Position numbers and translations under genes: made by a program
From: Bradyrhizobium_A sp052115025
GTDB taxonomy: Bacteria; Pseudomonadota; Alphaproteobacteria; Rhizobiales; Xanthobacteraceae
Assembly (NCBI RefSeq): GCF_052115025.1
Contig: NZ_JBFRFW010000004.1
Coordinates: 1 to 64,000, forward strand
DNA: 64,000 nt
Reading direction: 5' to 3'
The notes under the pieces: generated by a model
What the model was told of the DNA's origin: nothing
The model's database searches: none
Seen by the model: only the letters and a program-made list of their open reading frames with translations
Shown here: positions 8,870 to 16,757 of the stretch, one piece after another
Layout of the letters: each line of letters begins with the position of its first letter
Position numbering within the stretch: position 1 is the stretch's first letter

Positions 8870-9628
8870 TCACGGCGCGCCCTCGCCGGCCTCGAGCTGC
8901 GACAACAGCTGGTCGGTCAGCACCTCGACATCGAGGCGCAATTCGTCGTCACGCGGCAGCTGCTCGGTGACCTTGCGGATCGCCGCGAGAATGGTGGTGT
9001 GATCGCGGTCGCCGAACAGCGCGCCGATCTTCGGCATCGACAGCGCGGTCACCGTGCGGCAGAGGTAGACCGCGACCTGGCGCGGCCGCACGATGCCGGC
9101 ATGGCGGCGCGGCGACAGCAGGTCCTGCAGGGTGACGTCGTAATAGGTGCACACCGCGAGCTGGATGGCGCGGGCGCTCGGCGCCGGCGGCAGCGTCGCG
9201 GCAGCTGCGAGTTGCGCAAGGCGGGCGGCCGCCGCGCGGTTGGGCGACAGCGCCGCCGACCGCCGCGGCTGGCCAGGCGCGAGCTTCGGCTCGCTCGCGT
9301 CCAGCATCGGCTCGGCCACCCGCGCCGCCTCCGGCGGCTGCGGCCGTGCGGCGGCGGCGAGGCGCGCCAGACGCCGCTTGCGGGCATGATGCAGCGTGTA
9401 CTGCGTCGGCGTCATGGCGGTGCCGTCCTCGTCGCGCAGCTGCGCGAGACGGTTGGCGATCTGCGCCTCGGAGCGGTTCATCCGCCGCGCGATGTCGACG
9501 GTGTCGTGGCGCTCGTTCCACAGCCGCAGGATGGTGCGGTCGTCGGCGGGCGACAGCGCCGCGCCGGCGGCGTCGGCGGGCATCAAGGGCGGGGCAGTGG
9601 CGATCAGCGGCGCGCGGACGGCGGACAT
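8870..9628 (-). CDS. Protein with DnaA domain IV but no AAA+ ATPase
   Basis: This 252-residue protein has an N-terminal helix-turn-helix-like segment (about 25-68: DRTILRLWNERHDTVDIARRM) and an Ala/Pro/Arg-rich linker. Its C-terminal domain (about 153-225) is clearly DnaA domain IV, the DnaA-box binding module: RPRQVAVYL, ALSMPKIGALF and the signature GDRDHTT (206-212; GGRDHTT in DnaA). The ATPase domains I-III are absent, so it can bind DnaA boxes but not oligomerise as DnaA does. It could compete with DnaA or mark a phage-type origin. It overlaps the upstream gene by 25 bases. The family match is firm; the role is inference. Confidence 0.85.
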   Translation of the reverse strand: MSAVRAPLIATAPPLMPADAAGAALSPADDRTILRLWNERHDTVDIARRMNRSEAQIANRLAQLRDEDGTAMTPTQYTLHHARKRRLARLAAAARPQPPEAARVAEPMLDASEPKLAPGQPRRSAALSPNRAAAARLAQLAAAATLPPAPSARAIQLAVCTYYDVTLQDLLSPRRHAGIVRPRQVAVYLCRTVTALSMPKIGALFGDRDHTTILAAIRKVTEQLPRDDELRLDVEVLTDQLLSQLEAGEGAP

Positions 9629-9942
9629 GGCGGCTCCATCGGGGACGGTTGCGGATAGATGTCGGGGCGCAGGTCGTGGCGGCTGACGCCGCTCGCGGCT
9701 TCGATCGCCAGCACGAACTCGCCGGGCACGCCGCGCCGGCTGCGCGCCAGCCAGTACCAGACCTTGGACTGGGTGGTGCCGATGCGCCCGGCGAGCGATT
9801 TCTGGCCACCGACGGCATCGCAGGCTCGCTGCAGCGCCAGCTTGTGCGACGCGGATGGATCGGGGACGACCTGCCCCGCGGCGTCGGGCGCGGGCGGGCT
9901 CGGCAGTGACGTTTCCTGCAAGGAATGGTTGTTATCGGTCAT
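9604..9942 (-). CDS. Cro/YdaS-like small HTH regulator
   Basis: This 112-residue protein has a central helix-turn-helix (about 35-95): KLALQRACDAVGGQKSLAGRI, TTQSKVWYWL and PGEFVLAIEAASGVSRHDLRPDIYP. The last part is characteristic of the YdaS/Cro-like family (ending in LRPDIYP). The ATG is preceded by GGTGAGG. It is divergent from the CI-like repressor across 130 bases, exactly as cro is from a repressor gene in lambdoid phages, and it heads the leftward gene set. Confidence 0.82.
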   Translation of the reverse strand: MTDNNHSLQETSLPSPPAPDAAGQVVPDPSASHKLALQRACDAVGGQKSLAGRIGTTQSKVWYWLARSRRGVPGEFVLAIEAASGVSRHDLRPDIYPQPSPMEPPCPPSARR

Positions 9943-10072
9943 GCCCTCACCATCACTGAAACATTGGTTGACAGCAACCGATAAATCAGTAGAGTGGATA
10001 ACCGAAATCTTGGTAGGGCCGCGCGCCCCGCCCGTCATCCCCGAGCCGGTTGCTCGCACCTCGGAGGTCATC
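9943..10072. promoter_or_regulatory. Divergent promoter/operator region of the repressor module
   Basis: This 130-bp region is more AT-rich than its surroundings. For the rightward repressor gene, TTGACA (9968-9973) and TAGAGT (9990-9995), 16 bases apart, form a plausible sigma-70 promoter. The -35 overlaps a perfect dyad GGTTG-ACAG-CAACC (9966-9979). TTATCGG-type half sites recur: GGTTATCC on the minus strand at 9998-10005, TTATCGG on the minus strand at 9979-9985, and TTATCGG on the plus strand inside the start of the leftward gene (9932-9938). These are candidates for repressor and Cro binding. I could not identify the leftward promoter with confidence. Confidence 0.6.
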
Positions 10073-10828
10073 ATGAAGCAGGTAAATGCTGCGGCGTTCG
10101 GCCATCGCATGCGGCGGCGGCGGGCGAAGCTCGGCCTGTCGCAGGAGGCGCTCGCCGACCGGGTCGGCATGAAGCAGCAGGGCATCGACGCCATCGAGCA
10201 GGGCCGCGTCAAGCGGCCGCGGCTGCTGCGCGAGATCGCCGCCGCGCTCGCCACCTCCGAAGACTGGCTGCTGTGGGGGCGCGGCAGCGAAGACCCCGAC
10301 AGCGAACCCAAGCGCGTGCCTGCCGGCGAGGAGTTCGAGCCCGATCCGGAGATCGACACGCCGACCACCGAGCTCGACCGCCCCTTCCCCGACGCGCTGC
10401 CGCAGATGCGCGGCCGCATCGGCGGCGGCTCGACCGGCACGGTGCTGACCATCGACGTCGGCGAGATGCAGGCGCGCGAGGAGGTCGCCGACTGGTGGCG
10501 CATTCCGGCCGCCGTGCTGCGCGGCCTTGCCCGCGCCGACGTCGCCCGCACCGTCGGCTTCGTGATGGATGGCGACAGCATGGAGCCGACCATCCAGCGC
10601 ACCGACGTCGTGTTCGTCGACACCAGCCGCCAGCAGATCGAGCCCGACGGCATCTGGGCGGTGGACTACGGCCTCGGCCGCACCCTCAAGCGCGTCTTCG
10701 TCGAGCGCACCGACAGCGGCATCCGCTATGTGCTGAAATCGGACAACAAGATGTACCCGGACCAGTCGTTCGCGCCGGAGGAAGTCACCGTGTTCGGGCG
10801 CTATGTCGGGCGCTTCTCGGTGTACTGA
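10073..10828 (+). CDS. CI/LexA-type repressor with XRE HTH and S24 peptidase domain
   Basis: This 251-residue protein has an N-terminal XRE helix-turn-helix (about 8-65: LGLSQEALADRVGMKQQGI) and a C-terminal S24 self-cleavage domain. The serine nucleophile is Ser169 in MDGDSMEPTI and the lysine is Lys206 in GRTLKRVFVER. The 37-residue spacing equals that of LexA Ser119/Lys156. Such repressors cleave themselves when activated RecA is present, so the module is expected to respond to DNA damage. The start has a strong GGAGG. Long upstream frames are shadows of the divergent gene. No clear Ala-Gly cleavage bond is obvious. Confidence 0.9.
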   Translation: MKQVNAAAFGHRMRRRRAKLGLSQEALADRVGMKQQGIDAIEQGRVKRPRLLREIAAALATSEDWLLWGRGSEDPDSEPKRVPAGEEFEPDPEIDTPTTELDRPFPDALPQMRGRIGGGSTGTVLTIDVGEMQAREEVADWWRIPAAVLRGLARADVARTVGFVMDGDSMEPTIQRTDVVFVDTSRQQIEPDGIWAVDYGLGRTLKRVFVERTDSGIRYVLKSDNKMYPDQSFAPEEVTVFGRYVGRFSVY

Positions 10829-11259
10829 GCGGCGCGGCGATGGCGAGAACTGCAGGGTTACGGCAGTCCGGTTCATTGCCATATTTTTCAGCGTCATCAC
10901 CGGGCCGACGCCAACGGGTCCGCGCGAAGCGTGGCCCGATGACAGGCTCCGCGTCGAGCCCCGGTGATCCAGCTTCAAAACGTGCGTCAGGCTCTGAACA
11001 GGAGCTCGATTGCCGGGTCAAGTCCCCGGACTGAACATCAAGCCCGGCAATGACGCAGTAGGTGTGGCTCGTGTATCCGGTCAACCGGACAGTCACAGCT
11101 CAGGCCCGCGCATGACGCAGAATTTGCGGAAGCTTGCCGTCAGTCATTCGAACACCGCGGGACCGCCCTTCAGGCGCTGCTGACAGAAACTGACACAGCG
11201 GCGGCCTTCAACCTGCGCCGTCGCGCGGCATCCTGCGCGATCAGGAACAGGAGACACAG
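10829..11259. other. Intergenic region carrying a degenerate palindromic repeat
   Basis: This stretch has no gene. Most of it (10893-11054) is a decayed copy of the REP-like doublet described elsewhere in the window. The last 200 bases hold nothing I can name apart from the ribosome-binding site of the next gene. Confidence 0.5.
10893..11054. repeat. Degenerate REP-like inverted doublets
   Basis: Fragments GTCATCACCGGG, CCCGATGAC, CCCGGTGATCCAGCTT and ATTGCCGGGTCAAG...AGCCCGGCAATGAC occur in alternating orientation. They match the units of the intact doublet at 28825-28921, with insertions and substitutions. It is an eroded version of the same family. Confidence 0.6.
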
Positions 11260-11691
11260 ATGTCCGACACACCCGAGCCCAACGATTTCACCGCTTTCAT
11301 GACCCAGCGCGAGGCCGCCGCCCGCGCCTATGTCAACGGCGACGCCGCTCCGCTCGATCGTCTGTGCACGCAAGCGGAGCCCGCGAGCTTCTTCGGCCCC
11401 GCGGGCGGCCATCGCCTTGGCGCGACCGCCGTCACCGCCGCCTACCGCCAGGGCACGGCGCTGTTCAGCGGCGCCGGCGAAACGCACCTTGAAATCCTGC
11501 AGCAGGGCGCGAGCGACACGCTCGCCTTCTGGACCGGCATTCAGCGCGCCACCGTGCGCCTGCATGGCAAGGCGGAAGCTGTCCCGATGGACCTGCGCGT
11601 CACGGAAATCTTTCGCCGCGAGGACGGCGGCTGGACGCTGGTGCACCGCCATGCCGACATGCTGACCACCGAGCCGCCGCGCGTCACGTGA
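11260..11691 (+). CDS. SnoaL/NTF2-like protein (DUF4440 type)
   Basis: This 143-residue protein shows the NTF2-like pattern: an N-terminal helix with ARAYVNGDAAPLDRLC, a PASFFGPAGG loop, strands such as GASDTLAFWTGIQRATV and a C-terminal MDLRVTEIFRREDGGWTLVHRHAD. The last motif is typical of the SnoaL/DUF4440 group that includes small hydrolases, isomerases and stress proteins. The ATG follows CAGGAGACAC. It is a single gene. The catalytic role, if any, cannot be told from sequence. Confidence 0.82.
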   Translation: MSDTPEPNDFTAFMTQREAAARAYVNGDAAPLDRLCTQAEPASFFGPAGGHRLGATAVTAAYRQGTALFSGAGETHLEILQQGASDTLAFWTGIQRATVRLHGKAEAVPMDLRVTEIFRREDGGWTLVHRHADMLTTEPPRVT

Positions 11692-11713
11692 CGGCATGAT
11701 CCGTCAACACCGA

Positions 11714-11751
11714 CACGGCATCCCTCGCGCCGGTGCGCGGGAGATGCCGTG
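11714..11751. terminator. Hairpin between convergent genes
   Basis: A 9-bp stem (CACGGCATC paired with GATGCCGTG) lies between two converging genes. The intervening bases include a further CCC/GGG pairing. There is no T-run, so confidence as a terminator is modest. Confidence 0.45.
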
Positions 11752-11767
11752 ATCACATCATCCGGTA

Positions 11768-11986
11768 TCAGCGCTTCGGCAACGAAGTTCTTGCCGACGA
11801 CGACATCTCGTCGACCTTGACCAGTTGCGGCTGAACGGTGGTGAGCTGATGGGCGCTCATCGTCTGCGTCTTGGTGCTGTGCTTCGACGGTGCGCTGGCG
11901 GATGCGCCGGCCTCGACGCGGCCAGACGCCAGCACACCGAGCGAGACGATCAGAACGAAAGTGATCGCCACAAGGGTTTTGCTCAT
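11768..11986 (-). CDS. Small secreted hypothetical protein, 72 aa
   Basis: MSKTLVAITFVLIVSLGVLA is a signal peptide or membrane anchor; cleavage is likely near GRVEAGA. The remainder is short, Ser/Thr/Lys-rich and low in complexity (SKHSTKTQTMSAHQL). AAAGGAG eight bases before the ATG decides this start; an in-frame extension upstream is Arg-rich and unlikely. Function unknown. Confidence 0.65.
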   Translation of the reverse strand: MSKTLVAITFVLIVSLGVLASGRVEAGASASAPSKHSTKTQTMSAHQLTTVQPQLVKVDEMSSSARTSLPKR

Positions 11987-12196
11987 TGCACGCTCCTTTG
12001 GTTCGAGCGGATCGCGGCGTGTCCTCCTCGGGCGTAACCGCCCGATGCCGCGACTATGATCCCGCCGCAGACCCTGCGCAATGCGCAACTCGCGCATGCC
12101 GAAAAGTTCGTCAGCGTGTTGTCGGCGGCGAAAAAAGCGCCAGCAGCATCGTGCGCCGCAACATCGACACAGCCATGCGGCGATGAGATCGCGCGA

Positions 12197-13942
12197 TCAG
12201 TGCGGCGCACCGGAAGCCTGCAGCAGCAGGTCGGTGCGGTCGCGCGCGGTGCGGAAGGCCGTCAACAGCTCGCCATCGAGCACGCGGCCGGCGCGCAGCT
12301 TCACTCGCAGCGGATCGACATTGCGGCCGTTGATGCGCACTTCATAGTAGAGATGCGGGCCCGTCGACAGGCCGGTCGAGCCGATGGTGGCGATGGTCTG
12401 GCCCTGGCGCACGCGATCGCCGACCTTCAGCCCGTGCGGCACGCCGGCGATGTGCGCATAGGTCGTCTCGTAGCCGTAGTCGTGGCGGATGCGGATGTAT
12501 TTGCCGTAGCCCCATTGCTGGTCGATCTTCTCGACCACGCCGGCAGCGGCGGCCGCGATCGGCGATCCCATCGGCGCGGCATAATCGACGCCCTCATGGA
12601 AGCGGCGGTCCTGCAGCACCGGATGGGTGCGCCAGCCGAAGCCATCGCCGAGCCGGCCGGAGGTCACCGGCTTGCGCAGCAGCGACTTGGTCACCGAACG
12701 GCCATCGGCGTCATAGTAATCCGAACTGTCGTCGTCGGGCGCATCGAAGCGGTAGTAGCGCCGCGTCTCGCCGCCGAGGGTGAGCGCCGTGAACATCAAT
12801 TCCGCCTGGCCCAGCGCGTTGGGGCTGAACAGCAGCTCGACCTTGTCGTCGGCGCCGATCGGCGCATCGAGATCGACGTCATGGGCGCACAGCCGCCCGA
12901 CATCGTCGATGACGGCGCCGTCGATGCCATGCGCCCGCGCCAGCGCCTGCAGGCTGTCGCGCAGGCTGGTGCCGCCGGCAGGCCGCAACCGCTGCGCGCC
13001 GGCATGCGCGACCCCGGCGCGCACCCGCGCCGGCTCGGCATGGGCCACCGGCACATAGCGGCCGGCATCGGACAGCGCCGCGGCGACATCCGGCCGTCCG
13101 GGGCGCGCGAGGCGCACCAGCCGCGGGCGCAGCGCCGGCCGCGACGCGGCGGGCGCGGCATCACCGCCATCGAGCACGGTGATCTCCTCGCCGCCGGTGA
13201 AGCCATCGCGGCTGAACCATTTGCGCGGCATCAGCAGCGTCGCGATCGCCTCGGCGTCGGACGCCGCGACGCCAAGCGCGACCAGGATCTGGTCGAGGGT
13301 GTCGCCGGCGCGTGCCACGACCACGCGCTGCGGATCGCGGACCTCGGCCTTGGGCGCACTCTTGCGGAGCACCGTGAGGTTGATGGCGTCGGGCGGAATC
13401 GCCAGCCGTCCGGACAGTCCGTCGTCGGCGGGCGCATAAGCACTGGCACGCGGCTGCGCCGCCGGCTTCGCCGCGCCATAGCGGATCACCGGCGGCAGCG
13501 TCACCGCAGCCATCTCCGACGACGGGCCCGAGGACACGTCGGCAAGAGCGGCGACGAGATGGGTGAACGGTTTGGGCCGCAGCTCGCCGTCGGCGAGCTG
13601 CTCGATCCGCGTGCGCACCATCGTGCCGTCGTCCTTGCCGCTGTCCGGCGCGCGCGCCTGCGCCAGGCGGTCACCGCGCGGCAGTTCACCCTCGCTGGAG
13701 GCGCGCCGGGCAAACGACGGCACTGCTGCGAAATGCGCCCGCATTCCCAACACCGAGCACAGCGTTCCAAAGATCAGCGCCGCCGAGACCGCAGCCAGCA
13801 GCAGCACGGCCGCGAGCCAGCGCAGGTTGAGATGCAGGCCGAACAGATGGGGCTGTGGCGGCAGCGCCGCCTCGATGTCAGCTTCGGGCCAGGCGCCGTT
13901 CAGCGCCGGAACGCCCTCGATCAGTCCCCCGCCCCGCGTCAC
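12197..13942 (-). CDS. M23 family metallo-endopeptidase (LytM/gamma-type), membrane anchored
   Basis: This 581-residue protein has one N-terminal membrane span (about 41-66), a long low-complexity periplasmic stalk, a LysM/OapA-like part around 190-260 and a C-terminal M23 peptidase domain (about 435-560). Zinc ligands are visible: His449 and Asp453 in RFHEGVDYAAP, and His530 in GPHLYYEV (normally HLHYE; here a Tyr replaces the middle His). YAHI and GSTGLSTGPH complete the signature. It would cut peptidoglycan crosslinks or regulate amidases at the cell envelope. The His-to-Tyr change should be noted, since that His is usually catalytic. Start chosen at the first ATG before the cytoplasmic N-terminus. 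Confidence 0.88.
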   Translation of the reverse strand: MTRGGGLIEGVPALNGAWPEADIEAALPPQPHLFGLHLNLRWLAAVLLLAAVSAALIFGTLCSVLGMRAHFAAVPSFARRASSEGELPRGDRLAQARAPDSGKDDGTMVRTRIEQLADGELRPKPFTHLVAALADVSSGPSSEMAAVTLPPVIRYGAAKPAAQPRASAYAPADDGLSGRLAIPPDAINLTVLRKSAPKAEVRDPQRVVVARAGDTLDQILVALGVAASDAEAIATLLMPRKWFSRDGFTGGEEITVLDGGDAAPAASRPALRPRLVRLARPGRPDVAAALSDAGRYVPVAHAEPARVRAGVAHAGAQRLRPAGGTSLRDSLQALARAHGIDGAVIDDVGRLCAHDVDLDAPIGADDKVELLFSPNALGQAELMFTALTLGGETRRYYRFDAPDDDSSDYYDADGRSVTKSLLRKPVTSGRLGDGFGWRTHPVLQDRRFHEGVDYAAPMGSPIAAAAAGVVEKIDQQWGYGKYIRIRHDYGYETTYAHIAGVPHGLKVGDRVRQGQTIATIGSTGLSTGPHLYYEVRINGRNVDPLRVKLRAGRVLDGELLTAFRTARDRTDLLLQASGAPH

Positions 13943-14130
13943 GCATCCACCAGAACGGTCTGGCGGCGCGCCGCATGCACGGCAACGGGAAACCTGGCGC
14001 TGGTCTTGACGGGAGTCTCGGACAACGCAGCTCCGCCCCGCGGTCCGGAGCGAACCACGTCAGTCGGCGGCTCCCTATGGCTTCCAGAGGAGGAGGGCTT
14101 CGACGTTGCGCTTTGTCGGGGTGAAGATGG

Positions 14131-14161
14131 GCAGCAGTGTGGCAACACGCCACACTGCTGC
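14131..14161. terminator. Perfect 13-bp hairpin downstream of autotransporter fragment
   Basis: GCAGCAGTGTGGC and GCCACACTGCTGC form a perfect 13-bp stem with loop AACAC. It lies 30 bases after the stop codon of the minus-strand autotransporter fragment. No T-run follows, so it could be a terminator without a U-tract, an mRNA-stabilising hairpin or a protein-binding dyad. Confidence 0.55.
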
Positions 14162-14190
14162 TACATCAGCATCCGATTACCGCTGCATCG

Positions 14191-14628
14191 TCACCAGGTG
14201 TAGCGCGCGATCCCCTTGCCCGCGTAGGAGCGCGTGGTGCTCGAGAACTCGCCTTCGAAGGTCGCGCCGAGCGAGAAGCCGCCCGCCCAGACCTTCTCCG
14301 CCGCGACCGTCGCCAGCGCCGCATCGCGGGCCGGCGTCGCGCCGTTGACCACGAACGACGCCGCACCGAGGTTCTGGAACGTCGCCGTCACGTTCGAGGT
14401 CGGATTGTAGTCGTGCGCCCAGGCGAGGCGTCCGCGCAGCACCAGCATGCCGTCGGTGAGCGCGAACGAGCGATCGGCGCGCAGGCCGAGCTCGCTGCGG
14501 GTCGCCGTGGTGGACTTGCCGGCATAGTTCAGCGCGAAGGTGTTCATCCCCGACACCGCCTGCTCGCCATAGCCCGGCAGGCGATAGAGCGTCGCCTGCA
14601 CCGCCGCATAAGGCGCAAGTCCCAGGGG
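14191..14628 (-). pseudogene. C-terminal remnant of an autotransporter beta-barrel
   Basis: From about 14625 down to the stop, the reading frame encodes the last ~144 residues of a type V autotransporter barrel: LGLAPYAAVQATLYRLPGY, SELGLRADRSF, LRGRLAWAHDYNP, VWAGGFSLGATFEGEFS and the terminal aromatic YTW. That ending is the usual BAM-recognition end. The rest of the barrel and the whole passenger are missing. The frame continues upstream for 27 residues of unrelated Cys/Arg-rich sequence to an ATG at 14706. No signal peptide exists, so it cannot be exported. I read it as a decayed gene truncated by deletion. Confidence 0.75.
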
Positions 14629-14713
14629 ATCTGCATGACAGCGCGATGACGCGGGAACCCGACACCGCGCGATGCGACAATCCGCAACTCGCGGCGACTT
14701 TTCCACAAAACTG

Positions 14714-14745
14714 ATTCATTTGTTGATGAATACTAATTTATTAGT
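14714..14745. promoter_or_regulatory. AT-rich pair of adjacent palindromes, likely operator/promoter
   Basis: Two perfect dyads lie back to back: ATTCAT-TTGTTG-ATGAAT (14714-14731) and ACTAAT-TT-ATTAGT (14732-14745). This 32-base run is strikingly AT-rich in a very GC-rich neighbourhood and lies 35-65 bases before the start I prefer for the next gene. Confidence 0.5.
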
Positions 14746-14779
14746 GATGCTGGCCACGGCTCGAAGCGACGGAGATGCC

Positions 14780-15172
14780 GTGGGACGCACGCTGACCTTC
14801 CAGTTCGAGGAATTGCCGCTGGTGATCGAGGGCGGCATCGAGGCCGGCGACGTCGCCGGCTCGGCGGAGATCGCCTATCACGGCGACGGCGCCTGGACGA
14901 TCCGCAGCATCGCGCTCGACGGCGCGCGACGCCTGGTGCACGCGCCGCGCGACATCGCCACGGCCGCGCGCACCGGGCGTGGCCTGCCCGCCTTCGCGCG
15001 CCACAGCATCATGCTCGACGAGGGCGACCCGCTGTACCTGCGGATCTATCACCGGCTCGAACACGAGTGGCACCCCCGTGTGCAGAGTGCGGTGATCGAG
15101 CAGCTCGCCGACGATCGCGACACCCGCGCCGACAGCCGCGCCGATCGGCGCCGCGCACTGCGCGCGCTGTGA
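14780..15172 (+). CDS. Hypothetical protein, 130 aa
   Basis: I chose the GTG at 14780 because ACGGAG lies five bases upstream. In-frame ATGs at 14726 and 14747 have no ribosome-binding site and lie in or next to the AT-rich dyads. The protein begins MGRTLTFQFEELPLVIEGGIE and looks like a compact alpha/beta fold with YHGDGAWTIRSIALDG and DPLYLRIYHRLEHEW. The C-terminus is Arg/Asp-rich. No named family is recognised. Confidence 0.62.
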   Translation: MGRTLTFQFEELPLVIEGGIEAGDVAGSAEIAYHGDGAWTIRSIALDGARRLVHAPRDIATAARTGRGLPAFARHSIMLDEGDPLYLRIYHRLEHEWHPRVQSAVIEQLADDRDTRADSRADRRRALRAL

Positions 15173-15267
15173 TCGCGGTGGATCGCGGGCATTTTAACGA
15201 AATTCTTGACAGCATTTTCAGCACTCTACCTTAGGTCGTCCATTGTGGTTGTCACACGGGGAGCGAG

Positions 15268-15591
15268 ATGATGCGCGGTCTGCGGTTGGTTGTTGCCCTG
15301 GTGTCGGTCGGCTCTTCCGGCGCGTTGGTGCTGCCGGCGGCCGCGGCGATCCGCCCGGCCCCAACGGCCGCCGTCGTCGCGCTCCCCGCGATCACCACCC
15401 CTGCGCGGGCCCGCCAGTCCGCCTGGTGCAGCCGCGCGCCGCACCGCCTCTGCCTGCCGCAGGACGCGTCGCCGGCCGCGGCGCCGTTCTCACCGAACGC
15501 CGCTCCACAGAACGGTCGCGCCTGCATGCGCGGCGTCGACCGCGAGGCCGCGATGCGCCCCGACATGCCGGCGCTGGAGGTCGCGCCATGA
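15268..15591 (+). CDS. Small secreted Pro/Ala/Cys protein, first gene of a TPR operon
   Basis: This 107-residue protein has a signal peptide (MRGLRLVVALVSVGSSGALV, cleavage near PAAAA) and a Pro/Ala-rich mature part with four Cys (AWCSRAPHRLCLP, GRACMRG). Start ATG ATG at 15268 is preceded by GGGGAGCGAG. Its stop overlaps the next start (ATGA at 15588), so it is translationally coupled to the TPR gene. A possible promoter starts with TTGACA at 15206. Function unknown. Confidence 0.65.
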   Translation: MMRGLRLVVALVSVGSSGALVLPAAAAIRPAPTAAVVALPAITTPARARQSAWCSRAPHRLCLPQDASPAAAPFSPNAAPQNGRACMRGVDREAAMRPDMPALEVAP

Positions 15592-16757
15592 TCACCGCGA
15601 CAGCTACGCGACTGTGGCTTGCCGTACTGGCCGGCAGCTTCGCCGTCACCGCGGCGGCGGCGCCGTCGCCGTCGTCGTCGTCGTGCACGCTGCTGCAAGT
15701 GCAGACCAGCCCGGACAGCGTCATCGGCCCCTGCTCCGCGATCATCGACGATTCCACCACGGCGCCGGCCGACAAGGGCTTTGCGCTGTTCATCCGCGGC
15801 AAGGGTTATCACCACACCAGGCGCCTCGACCTCGCCCTGCAGGACTACGATGCCGCCATCCGCCTGACGCCGCGCAATGCCGAACTGTTCGTGTCGCGCG
15901 CCAATGTCGCGGCTCGCCAGAGCCGCTGGCGCGAGGCCGCCGAGCTGCTGCAGCAGGCCCTGACGATCGAGCCGGCGAACGCGCACGCACTGCGCATGGC
16001 CGGCACCTTCACCGACGGCGCCGAGAGCACGCGCTACTTCACGCTGGCTCTGGCCTCGGACCCGACCGAGGCCTACGCGCTGCTGTTCCGCAGCCGGCAG
16101 TACAAACGGCGCGGCCAGCTCGACCTCGCCCTCAAGGACGCCGACACACTGGTGGCGATCGCGCCGCAAGCGATCAACCGCCAGGGCTATCTCGACGAGC
16201 GCGGCGACCGGCTCGACTTCCATGTCATCGCGCTGCAGAACCGCGCCCGGATTCTCGACGCCCGCGGCGAGCCGCAACTGGCCGAGCGCGATCTCGCGGC
16301 CGCGATCAGCTACAGCCCCGCGGCGCTGGCGCTCGCCGCGCGCGGCCAGTACCTCGCCTACAAGAAGGGCCGTGAAGCCGACGCCCTCGCCGACCTCGAC
16401 AGCGCCATCGCACTCGGCTCCACCGATCCGGACACCTTCTACGCCAAGGGCATCATCTATGTCCGCCAGCGCGAGTTCGCCAAGGCGCTGAACGCCTTCG
16501 ACGCCGTGATGAAGCGCGATGCGGAAAACGGCGAAGCGCTGCTGATGCGCGCGCGGATGTATCGCCAGCTTGACGATAGCGAACATGCGGTCGCCGACAT
16601 GCAGCAGGCCATCGCCGTCGATGCCCGGGTGCTGTCGGAATCCCTGCCCGCGCTGCGCGCCGCCGGCTACTGGACGGCGCAGGACCCGCCACGGCAGATG
16701 ACGCCGGAACTGCAGGATGCGATCCGCGCCTGCATGCTCGACAAGGACTGCAACTGA
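15588..16757 (+). CDS. Secreted tetratricopeptide-repeat protein, 389 aa
   Basis: A signal peptide (to about residue 25, ending AAAAPSP) precedes a first Cys pair (SCTLLQ, GPCSA) and then a series of TPR units from about residue 60 to 370. Typical helices are RRLDLALQDYDAAIRLTPRN, WREAAELLQQALTIEPAN and EFAKALNAFDAVMKRDAEN. It ends with a conserved-looking tail IRACMLDKDCN. It overlaps both neighbours by 4 and 1 bases, so the three genes form one operon. Its partner is probably the next gene, a paralogue. It likely acts as a periplasmic scaffold; the target is unknown. Confidence 0.83.
   Translation: MITATATRLWLAVLAGSFAVTAAAAPSPSSSSCTLLQVQTSPDSVIGPCSAIIDDSTTAPADKGFALFIRGKGYHHTRRLDLALQDYDAAIRLTPRNAELFVSRANVAARQSRWREAAELLQQALTIEPANAHALRMAGTFTDGAESTRYFTLALASDPTEAYALLFRSRQYKRRGQLDLALKDADTLVAIAPQAINRQGYLDERGDRLDFHVIALQNRARILDARGEPQLAERDLAAAISYSPAALALAARGQYLAYKKGREADALADLDSAIALGSTDPDTFYAKGIIYVRQREFAKALNAFDAVMKRDAENGEALLMRARMYRQLDDSEHAVADMQQAIAVDARVLSESLPALRAAGYWTAQDPPRQMTPELQDAIRACMLDKDCN

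Noticed and set aside
7245..10828. A complete prophage
   Set aside because: Only early-type genes are present; the flanks are an aldehyde dehydrogenase and an NTF2-like gene, with no integrase, attachment sites, capsid or lysis genes.
12056..14203. A 715-codon plus-strand frame opposite the M23 peptidase
   Set aside because: It mirrors the codon periodicity of the real gene, has low-complexity Arg/Ala/Gly composition and no motif.
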